Part shown: one piece after another, positions 1 through 5,154 of the stretch | How positions within the stretch are numbered: the stretch's first letter is position 1 | Layout: each line of letters opens with the position of its first letter | Assembly (NCBI GenBank): GCA_945830595.1 | Contig: CALZZH010000021.1 | Location: 1-20,754, forward strand | Direction of reading: 5' to 3' | Origin: Avoscillospira sp945864925 | GTDB taxonomy: Bacteria; Bacillota; Clostridia; Oscillospirales; Oscillospiraceae | DNA: 20,754 nucleotides | Position numbers and translations under genes: made by a program | The notes under the pieces: generated by a model | The model's input: the letters and a program-made list of their open reading frames with translations, nothing else | Databases searched by the model: none | Told to the model about the DNA's origin: nothing

Positions 1-297
1 GCCGCCGGCCGCCGCCGGCCCAGCCCCGGGGAGGGCAGCGAGGTCGTCCTGGACGTGGACACGGTTATCATGTCCCTGGGCACCTCCCCCAACCCCCTGA
101 TCCGCTCCACCACCCCCGGCCTGGAAACCAACAAGAAGGGCTGCCTGGTGGTCAACGAGGACTGCATGACCACCAGAGACCAGGTCTACGCCGGCGGCGA
201 CGCCGTCACGGGCGCTGCCACAGTCATCCTGGCCATGGGCGCCGGCAAGAAGGCCGCCGCTGCCATTGACAAGGCCATGAAGGGTCGAACGCCATGA
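1..297 (+). CDS. gltA: Glutamate synthase (NADPH) small subunit-type flavoprotein, C-terminal fragment
   Basis: The 5' end lies outside the window; the frame is open from base 1 to the TGA at 295-297, giving about 98 residues. The segment has the C-terminal signature of GltD/NADPH-GltA-type FAD/NAD(P) oxidoreductases: a VDTVIMSLGTSPNP strand-loop, a TTRDQVYAGGDAVTG motif in which the GD pair contacts FAD, and a final ATVILAMGAGKKAAAAID helix. The family feeds electrons from NADPH to glutamate synthesis from glutamine and 2-oxoglutarate in the cytoplasm, but close paralogues serve other reductases, so the substrate is not certain from the tail alone. The coding sequence is very GC-rich compared with the phage DNA that follows, marking it as host chromosome. 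Its stop overlaps the next start (ATGA), so the two genes are co-transcribed. Confidence 0.8.
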   Translation, partial: AAGRRRPSPGEGSEVVLDVDTVIMSLGTSPNPLIRSTTPGLETNKKGCLVVNEDCMTTRDQVYAGGDAVTGAATVILAMGAGKKAAAAIDKAMKGRTP

Positions 298-578
298 TCC
301 GTCACGTTATTATGTGGAAATTCCGTGCCGGGGAGGAAGAGAACATGCAAACCTTCCTCTCCGGCCTCCAGGCCCTGGACGGCGTCATCCCGGAGATCCG
401 GCATATGGAGATCGGCGTCAACTGCAAGGACGGCAACAACTATGACGCCTGCCTCATCGCCGACTTCGACGATCTGGAGGCCCTGGACCGCTATAAGCAC
501 GACCCCCGCCATGTGGCGGTCAGTCAGCTGTGCAAATCCATCCGGGAAGCCCGGGGCGCGGTAGATTTTGAGTTTTAA
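294..578 (+). CDS. Dabb (stress-responsive A/B barrel) domain protein
   Basis: A 94-residue protein that starts MIRHVIMWKF and contains the conserved IRHMEIGVN strand, the YDACLIADFDDLEALDRYKHDP segment in the middle and a final VDFEF strand. This is the pattern and usual length (about 95-100 residues) of the Dabb ferredoxin-like alpha/beta barrel family, small dimeric cytosolic proteins of mostly unknown substrate. The ATG overlaps the upstream stop codon by four bases, so translation is probably coupled to the flavoprotein. Base composition is GC-rich like its neighbour, so it is host chromosome. The gene ends only ten bases before the -35 box of the tRNA promoter, with no visible terminator between them. 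Confidence 0.85.
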   Translation: MIRHVIMWKFRAGEEENMQTFLSGLQALDGVIPEIRHMEIGVNCKDGNNYDACLIADFDDLEALDRYKHDPRHVAVSQLCKSIREARGAVDFEF

Positions 579-587
579 AAATAATCC

Positions 588-616
588 TTGACAAATCTGC
601 GGGAGTTCTGTATAAT
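588..616 (+). promoter_or_regulatory. Consensus sigma-A promoter of the tRNA-Val gene
   Basis: TTGACA at 588-593 and TATAAT at 611-616 are separated by exactly 17 bases, a perfect housekeeping consensus. The predicted start of transcription is near 623, a few bases before the mature tRNA 5' end at 630. A promoter this strong is expected for a stable RNA gene. Confidence 0.92.
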
Positions 617-629
617 AACTCTCGCACCT

Positions 630-705
630 GGACGATTAGCTCAGCTGGTAGAGCATTCGCTTGACGTGCGAAGGGTCAGCGGTTCGAGTCCGTTATCGTC
701 CACCA
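630..705 (+). tRNA. tRNA-Val (anticodon GAC)
   Basis: The full cloverleaf can be folded by eye. The acceptor stem GGACGAT (630-636) pairs with ATCGTCC (695-701). The D arm is GCTC/GAGC. The anticodon stem TTCGC/GCGAA encloses the loop TTGACGT with anticodon GAC, which reads GTC and GTT valine codons. The T arm AGCGG/CCGTT carries TTCGAGT, the discriminator base is A702, and CCA (703-705) is encoded. A consensus promoter precedes it and a terminator follows 58 bases downstream. It is the last clearly host feature before the prophage; tRNA 3' ends are frequent integration targets for tyrosine integrases, so this gene may carry the attachment core. Confidence 0.95.
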
Positions 706-763
706 TAACGCGGAGAAACGAACACGTTATTGTGATACGTAATGCCTTCGCGATAGTCGTAAG

Positions 764-796
764 GGCCGAGAGCTGAAAGAGCTCCCGGTCTTTTTT
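764..796 (+). terminator. Rho-independent terminator downstream of tRNA-Val
   Basis: GGCCGAGAGCT (764-774) and AGCTCCCGGTC (780-790) form an 11-pair stem with one mismatch and one G-U pair around a GAAAG loop, followed by six T residues (791-796). It lies correctly to end the tRNA transcript. If the attachment core is inside the tRNA, this terminator would be phage-derived. Confidence 0.8.
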
Positions 797-859
797 ACAT
801 TTTATTTTTCCTCGGCTGCGATCGAAAAGTATAAGGCCGATGGGATAAAAAAATAAATG

Positions 860-898
860 ATAATGACGTGGAAGGCAATAAACTTCCCACGTCATTAT
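860..898 (-). terminator. Bidirectional terminator at the end of the post-lysis operon
   Basis: ATAATGACGTGGAAG (860-874) pairs with CTTCCCACGTCATTAT (883-898) with a single bulged C. On the - strand the stem is followed by a T-rich stretch (the complement of the A-rich run at 847-858); on the + strand it is followed by TATTTT. It begins five bases after the stop of the 904-1299 gene, so it ends that operon and also shields it from host transcription. Confidence 0.85.
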
Positions 899-903
899 TA
901 TTT

Positions 904-1299
904 TCAGTGCTTAGTGACGTACTTATAGTACCTCCATGCCTTATCCGGTTCTGCGTCTGGGTCATCGAGCCAGGATTTTGCCATATCGGCCCAAAAGTCC
1001 ACATTATCCACGCCGTATTTCCTTGCCACGGCGCAGTGATCTGACCAGAGGGCTACCATGATAGCCCAGAACTCCACCGGATCACAGTTCCAATTGCGCT
1101 GGTGAAGGACCTGGGCGGCTTGCTCCATGGTCCAGGGCGGGGAGACCGACTTGCCGTCGGCGGTGCGCATATGAGATACCCACTTTTCGGCGGTGTCCTT
1201 TGTCATCTTGTGCTCATGGGCCTCATGCGTTTCAGAGAATTCTTCCTCTTTGTGGTGGCGGGGGGACTGCATAAGCATCAAAACAGCGGCGCGCGTCAT
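904..1299 (-). CDS. Small phage protein of unknown function, Trp-rich C-terminal domain
   Basis: A 131-residue protein and the last gene before the host junction. The first 45 residues are charged and His/Glu-rich (HHKEEE, HEAHEH) and probably disordered. Residues about 55-131 form a compact helical region rich in Trp, with motifs WTMEQAAQVLHQRNWN, EFWAIMVALWSDH, YGVDNVDFWADMAKSWL and a KAWRYYKYVTKH end. I recall homologues of this C-terminal pattern in gut Clostridia phages annotated only as domains of unknown function, but I cannot check that here. There is no signal peptide, membrane segment or catalytic motif. AAGGAGG lies seven bases before the ATG and overlaps the stop codon of the upstream gene, so the pair is tightly linked. 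Function unknown. Confidence 0.75.
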   Translation of the reverse strand: MTRAAVLMLMQSPRHHKEEEFSETHEAHEHKMTKDTAEKWVSHMRTADGKSVSPPWTMEQAAQVLHQRNWNCDPVEFWAIMVALWSDHCAVARKYGVDNVDFWADMAKSWLDDPDAEPDKAWRYYKYVTKH

Positions 1300-1311
1300 G
1301 CTGCCACCTCC

Positions 1312-1704
1312 TTATTCTGCCGTACCGGCCGGCGCGGTGCCATTGATCGATCTCAGTCCATTATTTGGGGCGCAGCAGACGCGGCCCAAAAGTTTGAAAC
1401 TGCCGCCGGTTGGCGTGGTGGAGACGCGAACCGCGTATCTGGTCCTGGTCCGGATGTTGCAGGCCGTGGCCTGGGCGCAGTTGCATTTTGTCAACGGATA
1501 CTGAACCGTCCCGGTGCCGATCGTGATAACCACAGGCGCACCGATGGTTGCGGTGCTGGGGATGCTCTGGGCCACGATGATGCAGTATTCCTCCCCGTTA
1601 TTGTAGCTTCCGGCGGGAAGATTGATCGTCAGGACACCGCTGGCGAAGGTCACGGCCTGAGAGATCACAAGCCGGTCGCAGAGCTTACATACAGGTTTGC
1701 ACAT
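1312..1704 (-). CDS. Cys-rich beta-strand phage protein, unknown function
   Basis: A 130-residue protein with nine cysteines: a cluster at the N-terminus (MCKPVCKLC), one in EEYCIIVAQ, three in KCNCAQATAC and a pair in GRVCCAPNN. Between them lie alternating hydrophobic strands (GVLTINLPAGSY, PVVITIGTGTVQYPL, RYAVRVS, GSFKLLG), which suggests a small beta-sandwich or barrel stabilised by metal or disulfides. The last 25 residues are low in complexity and probably flexible. There is no signal peptide. AGGAGG lies eight bases before the ATG. It sits in the operon between the membrane-anchored Cys-repeat gene and the Trp-rich gene. A virion decoration or spike-tip role would suit the fold, but that is a guess; I do not recognise a named family. 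Confidence 0.72.
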   Translation of the reverse strand: MCKPVCKLCDRLVISQAVTFASGVLTINLPAGSYNNGEEYCIIVAQSIPSTATIGAPVVITIGTGTVQYPLTKCNCAQATACNIRTRTRYAVRVSTTPTGGSFKLLGRVCCAPNNGLRSINGTAPAGTAE

Positions 1705-1725
1705 ATGGGATTCCTCCTTGAATCA

Positions 1726-1745
1726 GGGGCGGCGATTGCCGCCCC
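1726..1745 (-). promoter_or_regulatory. Perfect intergenic GC hairpin between two cassette genes
   Basis: GGGGCGGC (1726-1733) and GCCGCCCC (1738-1745) form a perfect eight-pair stem with a four-base loop. It starts ten bases after the stop of the 1756-2466 gene and ends just before the ribosome site of the next gene. No T-run follows on either strand, so it is more likely an mRNA 3'-end stabiliser or a partial attenuator than a simple terminator. Confidence 0.5.
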
Positions 1746-1755
1746 GAAGTTGTTG

Positions 1756-2466
1756 TCAGCATCCGCAACCGCTGTTGCAGCCGCAGCCTCCGAAGCCGTT
1801 GTAACCATACCCGGGAATCCCGTAGGTATTGCCCCACGGGTTACAGGTGATGTAAGCGGGCGTCGGGCAGGGCCGCACCTGGTTGACAATGCTGGCAGTC
1901 TGGGAGATCTGGGACAGCTGGAAATCGCGTGCCTGGATATCACGATCCTTATCGGCCAGCTTATCGCGCAGATCCTGCATGGTGTTGGCGTTAATCAGGG
2001 CGCGAGTCGCTTCTGCTTCCTGATGGATTGCCGTTGTGATGTCGCAAGTGTTCCGATAGTTCTCCGCCCGTACAGAGTCGATATTCCGATTCGTTTCGCA
2101 GCAGCACTGCTGAGACGCGAATCTGTTTTCAGAGATTCCAGCGTTCACGCTGGCGAATCCGGTACACAGATCCCTCTGGATGCCGTTGAACCCTTGCAGC
2201 ATGGTTGTGTTCTGGGCGTAGAACCCGTCACACAAGCCGTTCTGGACGCCTCTGATGCCGTTTTCAACGTTCTGGAAGTTAAACCCTTCACAAAGGTCAG
2301 AACGGGTCAAAGCGCCGTTGTCTGCGTTGTTACGGCCGAAGAATCCACCTCCGCCGAAGATCAGCGCGATAATCAGGAAGGCCCAGATCCACTGGCCGCC
2401 CCAACCATCGATTCCGTCCCGGCTATCAGCTCCGAGGGCGTAGCCGGTCCCAAAATCGTTATCCAT
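1756..2466 (-). CDS. Membrane-anchored Cys-periodic phage protein, unknown function
   Basis: A 236-residue protein. Residues 1-25 are polar and Gly/Asp-rich; 26-44 (WIWAFLIIALIFGGGG) form one membrane segment. Residues 57-120 hold three imperfect 20-22-residue repeats, each beginning LC-x-GF (Cys59, Cys79, Cys101), continued by CCC at 121-123 and Cys141, so a cysteine recurs about every 20 residues. Residues 142-195 are strongly helical and charged (EAEATRALINANTMQDL, DKLADKDRDIQARDF), probably a coiled coil. The end (200-236) is Pro/Gly/Tyr-rich and closes with GCGCNSGCGC; there are 13 Cys in total. The start is supported by AAGGAG eight bases before the ATG. The build resembles a stalk on a membrane anchor that could be cross-linked by disulfides, but no function is known to me. 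It is the largest gene of the post-lysis cassette. Confidence 0.75.
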   Translation of the reverse strand: MDNDFGTGYALGADSRDGIDGWGGQWIWAFLIIALIFGGGGFFGRNNADNGALTRSDLCEGFNFQNVENGIRGVQNGLCDGFYAQNTTMLQGFNGIQRDLCTGFASVNAGISENRFASQQCCCETNRNIDSVRAENYRNTCDITTAIHQEAEATRALINANTMQDLRDKLADKDRDIQARDFQLSQISQTASIVNQVRPCPTPAYITCNPWGNTYGIPGYGYNGFGGCGCNSGCGC

Positions 2467-2574
2467 AATGATGTCTCCTTATCAGTCATATTTCACACCG
2501 GGGCGCGCTTCCCGGACGTGCTCTAATACAATCCGGTTTTTCTCAAGCCCTCGGCGGCTGATAAGGTTTGCTAT

Positions 2575-2799
2575 TTATTTTGGCATTTTCCGGCCGAATT
2601 GTCCGGCCAGCTGCTCCAAACTCATGCCTCTTTGCTGGGCCATGTTCTGGGCCATAATCCGCATCTGCTGAGGAGTCTTACCCTGCAGCAGGCGCATGGC
2701 TTGACCGGCCCTAGGATCTTGTCCGATCATTTGCTGCAGCATAATCATTGGATTGCTTCCTCCGCGGAGAACCTGGAGCATTTGCATCATGTTAATCAT
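2575..2799 (-). CDS. Met/Gln-rich phage microprotein, unknown function
   Basis: A 74-residue protein with about one Met in six residues, starting MINMMQMLQVL and containing MIMLQQMIGQDP, KTPQQMRIMAQNMAQQ and the end GQFGRKMPK. It appears helical, amphipathic and basic at the C-terminus, with two predicted helical hairpin-like halves separated by RGGSNP and QDPRAG turns. The ATG overlaps the stop of the upstream gene by four bases (ATGA), so the two are translationally coupled and probably work together. I recall similar Met-rich small proteins in gut Firmicutes phages with no assigned role. The composition would suit a scaffold-like or nucleoprotein-packing helix, but this is speculation. Confidence 0.72.
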   Translation of the reverse strand: MINMMQMLQVLRGGSNPMIMLQQMIGQDPRAGQAMRLLQGKTPQQMRIMAQNMAQQRGMSLEQLAGQFGRKMPK

Positions 2800-3224
2800 T
2801 CTGCAGATCCGCCCTTTCCTGTTTGCCGCTTTGTCTGCACGGCAGTTCGCAAGTCAGCAACTTCTTGGCGCAGTTTCTCCAGCTCATCCATTGGCGCGAA
2901 TGCTATTTTCTGGTCCTGCACAGGCGGTACCGGTGCCGAATACCTGTACGTTGCAAACATAGCGCTCCCGTCCATTGGATTAAGGGACTTGGTGTAGATG
3001 CTCCCGTGGGCCGTGTCTACCATTACGATAGTCGCGCCAGAAAAATCCGTCGGTACTGCCCTGGCCTCTTCTTCACTGGCCACAGGCCGGCAAATGTAAT
3101 TGGATGGCAGCTGCTGCATGGGAGGTTTCTGCATGGGAGACTGATTCATCATTTGCTGATTGTACGCGTTTCCAAACGGGTTCCCGTAGGTAGACGGATA
3201 AATAGGTGTATATCCGTAGCTCAT
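2796..3224 (-). CDS. Phage protein with Tyr/Gln/Met-rich N-terminus, beta core and C-terminal coiled coil
   Basis: A 142-residue protein. The ATG at 3224 is chosen over a GTG nine bases upstream because AGAGGTG lies six bases before the ATG. Residues 1-42 are low complexity (YGYTPIYPSTYGNPFGNAY, then MQKPPMQQLP). Residues 43-95 look like a small beta domain (ICRPVASEEEARAVPTDF, ATIVMVDTAHGSIYTKSL, AMFATYRY). Residues 108-132 are a short coiled coil (MDELEKLRQEVADLRTAV), and the tail is basic. This layout (flexible tail, domain with an IYxK strand, trimer-type helix) recalls small head-associated proteins of gut phages, but I cannot confirm homology. It is the first gene of the post-lysis operon and overlaps the Met-rich gene by four bases. 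Confidence 0.75.
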   Translation of the reverse strand: MSYGYTPIYPSTYGNPFGNAYNQQMMNQSPMQKPPMQQLPSNYICRPVASEEEARAVPTDFSGATIVMVDTAHGSIYTKSLNPMDGSAMFATYRYSAPVPPVQDQKIAFAPMDELEKLRQEVADLRTAVQTKRQTGKGGSAE

Positions 3225-3282
3225 TACTATCACCTCTTATCTTAATTTTACGGCTTTCTCTTTCTGTTTGGGTGGCGCTAAC

Positions 3283-3307
3283 GTGCATTTTTTGTGAAAT
3301 TATGCAC
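3283..3307 (-). promoter_or_regulatory. Candidate operator/promoter of the post-lysis operon
   Basis: An inverted repeat of GTGCAT (3283-3288) and ATGCAC (3302-3307), spaced 19 bases start to start (about two helical turns), lies in the 112-base gap between the HTH gene and the first cassette gene. On the - strand one half-site overlaps CATAAT (3304 to 3299), the best -10-like hexamer here; the -35 region (TTCGGC) is poor and falls inside the upstream terminator. A poor -35 with an overlapping palindrome would suit a regulated promoter, but the assignment is weak. Confidence 0.3.
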
Positions 3308-3337
3308 AATAAAATCGGAGGGCCGAAGCCCTCCGAT
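3308..3337 (-). terminator. Rho-independent terminator ending the phage late operon
   Basis: On the - strand ATCGGAGGGC and GCCCTCCGAT form a perfect ten-pair stem (3314-3323 with 3328-3337) around a TTCG tetraloop, followed by TTTTATT. The stem starts at the first base of the HTH gene's stop codon region, so coding sequence and terminator overlap. It separates the structural/lysis operon from the post-lysis cassette. Confidence 0.93.
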
Positions 3338-3585
3338 CATGGAATATTAAGCCGGATCTTCACCTGCTGCGCCCGCGCAATAATCCTCGGGAGCCGGTGT
3401 GAGATGGTGCTGCGGTGGATCCCAATGTCTTCCGCGACATCGATTTGAGGTATCTTGTCCACCAGACAGCGCCTTGCAATTAACGTATCTTCCGCGCCGA
3501 GATTTGCCTGCTCCAGAATCTGATCCCACTCCGATCTAAGCAGCCCAGACAAATCATCCGGAAGTCTTACTCGCCCTTTTGCCAT
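3337..3585 (-). CDS. Small HTH protein, sigma region-4-like (putative phage regulator)
   Basis: An 82-residue protein. The ATG at 3585 is preferred to one eight codons upstream because AGGAGG lies five bases before it. The N-terminus MAKGRVRLPDDLSGLLRSEW is followed by a helix (EDTLIARRCLVDKIP) and a clear helix-turn-helix, QIDVAEDIGIHRSTISHRLP, with the spacing seen in sigma-70 region 4 and related sigma-like phage regulators; the tail is basic. It probably binds DNA. It is the last gene of the late operon, and its stop codon is embedded in the terminator. The next operon begins 113 bases away, with an inverted repeat in between, so it may control that operon or act back on late transcription. 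The target is not known. Confidence 0.72.
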   Translation of the reverse strand: MAKGRVRLPDDLSGLLRSEWDQILEQANLGAEDTLIARRCLVDKIPQIDVAEDIGIHRSTISHRLPRIIARAQQVKIRLNIP

Positions 3586-3624
3586 CAAGGCCTCCTTTCC
3601 GGGGCGCAATAGGTATAGATCGGC

Positions 3625-4284
3625 TTATTTGTTTAGAGCAAAAATTCCTGCTCTGTCCAGGATGACCAGCATTCTGGTCATATCATAGCTGAGGTTCAGG
3701 TTCCCGTTTTCGTCTCCCATCAGAATATCGCGATTGACCAGCTTCTGCACCGTGGGTCTGGCCCACTCCGGAACATTTTCCAGCTTCTGATACACAATCA
3801 ACCCTCCTTTGAATTCCTCCCACGCGGCGGCTCCGGCCCCCACAAATGGCGCGGGGCAAACCTTGTGTGTCACATCATAGTGCCGCACCACCCGTTCTGT
3901 CGGGATCCCGTATTTCTCCATGAGCTGACGCAATAGCCATTTGGCGTTTTCCAGCGCAGCGGGATCGAAGAAATAGTTCCCCGGTTCTCCCTTTGTGCAG
4001 ATTTCAATCCCGATGGAATTCCCATTCCTGCATTCCGGGTGGTAATAATAATTTGCTCCGCAGTGATAGGCTACCGATTCCTCCGGCACGGACCGGACAA
4101 TCCTGTGCTCGTCCACAAAATAGTGGGCCGAGGTTTTCCCGGTGTCCGCCCTGGCGAAGTATTTCCCGTTGTTCTCAGCCGTGTCCCCAGGTACGGCGGT
4201 GTAGTGTACAACAAGATACCGGGGCGGAGAAACCCGCAGGCCACCGTAATTCTCCCGCCTGCAGGGAATGTCTGTAATATTCAC
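3625..4284 (-). CDS. N-acetylmuramoyl-L-alanine amidase (phage endolysin)
   Basis: A 219-residue zinc amidase that cleaves the bond between MurNAc and L-Ala in peptidoglycan at the end of the lytic cycle. The Amidase_2/PGRP-like catalytic domain spans about 10-150, with zinc ligands His27 (LVVHYT), His135 (VVRHYD) and Cys143 (THKVCP), and Lys141 in the catalytic-lysine position. Residues about 160-219 (VPEWARPTVQKLVNRDIL, MTRMLVILDRAGIFA) form a helical C-terminal module that may bind the wall. There is no signal peptide, so export depends on the holin. I choose the GTG at 4284 because GGGAGG lies seven bases before it; the ATG at 4299 has no ribosome site. It follows the holin gene, separated by a palindromic repeat. 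Confidence 0.9.
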   Translation of the reverse strand: MNITDIPCRRENYGGLRVSPPRYLVVHYTAVPGDTAENNGKYFARADTGKTSAHYFVDEHRIVRSVPEESVAYHCGANYYYHPECRNGNSIGIEICTKGEPGNYFFDPAALENAKWLLRQLMEKYGIPTERVVRHYDVTHKVCPAPFVGAGAAAWEEFKGGLIVYQKLENVPEWARPTVQKLVNRDILMGDENGNLNLSYDMTRMLVILDRAGIFALNK

Positions 4285-4310
4285 GTTTGCACCTCCCATG
4301 GATTTCTGTC

Positions 4311-4342
4311 ATTGCGAGGGCGGCAGGGCCGCCCGTGGCAAT
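4311..4342. repeat. REP-like palindromic element in the holin-amidase gap
   Basis: ATTGC (4311-4315) pairs with GCAAT (4338-4342) and GGGCGGC (4318-4324) with GCCGCCC (4328-4334), with a small internal loop between the stems and a three-base apical loop. The motif, CATTGCGAG ... GTGGCAATCC, has the form of dispersed intergenic palindromes that I recall from many bacterial chromosomes, including gut Clostridia. It fills the gap between the holin stop and the amidase start. No T-run follows, so it is not a standard terminator. Confidence 0.55.
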
Positions 4343-4352
4343 CCGCGTGATC

Positions 4353-4553
4353 CTATTCCGCCTGCACCTCTGGCAGCCCGGCAACGGAAGTCAGCAGAGA
4401 CAGAATCCCAGCCAGCAGCGACGCGCTGCCCACCATGAGCCAGTTGACCTCTCCCATGGCGGCGCTGGTGCCGATGGTGGCCACCGCCGTCTGAGCCACA
4501 GTCTTGATTGCGCGGACGCCAGCCGCCTTGATCCAAAGTTTCCAGTTTTTCAT
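4353..4553 (-). CDS. Holin, phage r1t type
   Basis: A 66-residue protein that makes lesions in the inner membrane to release or activate the endolysin. It starts MKNWKLWIKAAGVRAIKTVAQ, with two hydrophobic segments at about 18-34 and 36-60, and ends SLLTSVAGLPEVQAE. The AIKTVAQTAVATIG, VNWLMVGSASLLAG and SLLTSVAGLPE patterns are those of the r1t holin family at the family's usual length (65-75 residues). The basic N-terminus and acidic tail are also typical. AGGAGG lies about ten bases before the ATG. It is followed by a palindromic repeat and then the amidase. Confidence 0.88.
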   Translation of the reverse strand: MKNWKLWIKAAGVRAIKTVAQTAVATIGTSAAMGEVNWLMVGSASLLAGILSLLTSVAGLPEVQAE

Positions 4554-4592
4554 ATCTTATGTACCTCCTATGTACAATTTTGTGCGATTGGA

Positions 4593-4931
4593 CTAATCGT
4601 CAGTCTCCAGTTGCAGTTTGTCGATCTGAGCCATGAGGGCGTCTGCGTCACCGTTTCCGCCGAGTCCGTTGTGGTACAGGTCATGCCAGTGATGGAGGGA
4701 TCTCCTATCATCCAGAGTTATCTTATTATCCCGGATATGGTCTTTGGCTCGCTCCTGGATGATATACAGCATAAGATATCTCAGGGCTTTACGATTCGAA
4801 TCATCCTTGTCGGCCTGCTTGTCCTTTTTCTGATCCCTGCGCTTGATCCAGTATTGGAGCAGGGCAAACAACCCAGTCACAACGGCACCAGCAGCACTGC
4901 CGCCAAGGATAGATAATACAACTTCACGCAA
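4593..4931 (-). CDS. Lysis-module small membrane protein
   Basis: A 112-residue protein when started at the TTG at 4931, which lies nine bases after GGGAG and overlaps the stop of the zinc-ribbon gene (TTGCGTGA). Reading further upstream in frame is possible to a GTG at 5036, but that extension would overlap the zinc-ribbon gene. Residues about 4-27 (VVLSILGGSAAGAVVTGLFA) form one membrane segment, followed by a highly charged helix (KRRDQKKDKQADKDD) and a conserved-looking domain ending NGLGGNGDADALMAQIDKL. Single-span proteins of this kind often sit beside holins in Clostridia phages. It could be an accessory holin/antiholin or a pore regulator; the sequence does not decide. Confidence 0.72.
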   Translation of the reverse strand: MREVVLSILGGSAAGAVVTGLFALLQYWIKRRDQKKDKQADKDDSNRKALRYLMLYIIQERAKDHIRDNKITLDDRRSLHHWHDLYHNGLGGNGDADALMAQIDKLQLETDD

Positions 4932-5049
4932 TTTTTCCAACTCCCTCTCTTTTCCGGTCAGATTCGGAACAAGCCTGCATTTCGCACTGCGGGCAAACCA
5001 TCCTGCCCTCCGGGATAACGGCACCGCAGCATACACATCGATTTTCTAT
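4924..5049 (-). CDS. Zinc-ribbon microprotein with apparent ATA start
   Basis: This frame runs 41 codons from ATA (5049) to TGA (4926-4924), reading [M]ENRCVCCGAVIPEGRMVC then PQCE. It shows the rubredoxin-like zinc knuckle C5-x2-C8 and C19-x2-C22 seen in many small phage proteins. No ATG, GTG or TTG is available before the first Cys pair (a TAA lies just upstream of the ATA), yet AAGGAG sits nine bases before the ATA. Either a rare ATA start is used or an ATG has mutated. The stop overlaps the TTG start of the next membrane-protein gene, supporting a real coupled gene. Homologues are often found beside lysis or baseplate genes; the role is unknown. Confidence 0.55.
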   Translation of the reverse strand: MENRCVCCGAVIPEGRMVCPQCEMQACSESDRKREGVGKIA

Positions 5050-5154
5050 TTATACCAGCTCCTTCTCTTTCGTTCACTTTCGGCTCAGATTGCTGTCTTT
5101 ACGCCGTCACTTCCGTTGCGCTGATTGTGCCGCTGTCGTCAACTCCGTTTCGGA

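Noticed and set aside
588..776. Short + strand frame over the tRNA
   Set aside because: It is generated by the tRNA and its promoter; there is no ribosome site.
1102..2526. Long + strand open frame (474 codons) opposite the post-lysis cassette
   Set aside because: It runs antisense to four genes with good ribosome sites and overlaps; it has no ribosome site or recognisable motif. GC-rich codons on the opposite strand explain the lack of stops.
2467..2574. Possible extra gene in the 108-base gap before the Cys-periodic gene
   Set aside because: No frame with a start and ribosome site was found; it holds only the leader and ribosome site of the next gene and a weak CCGGG/CCCGG pairing.
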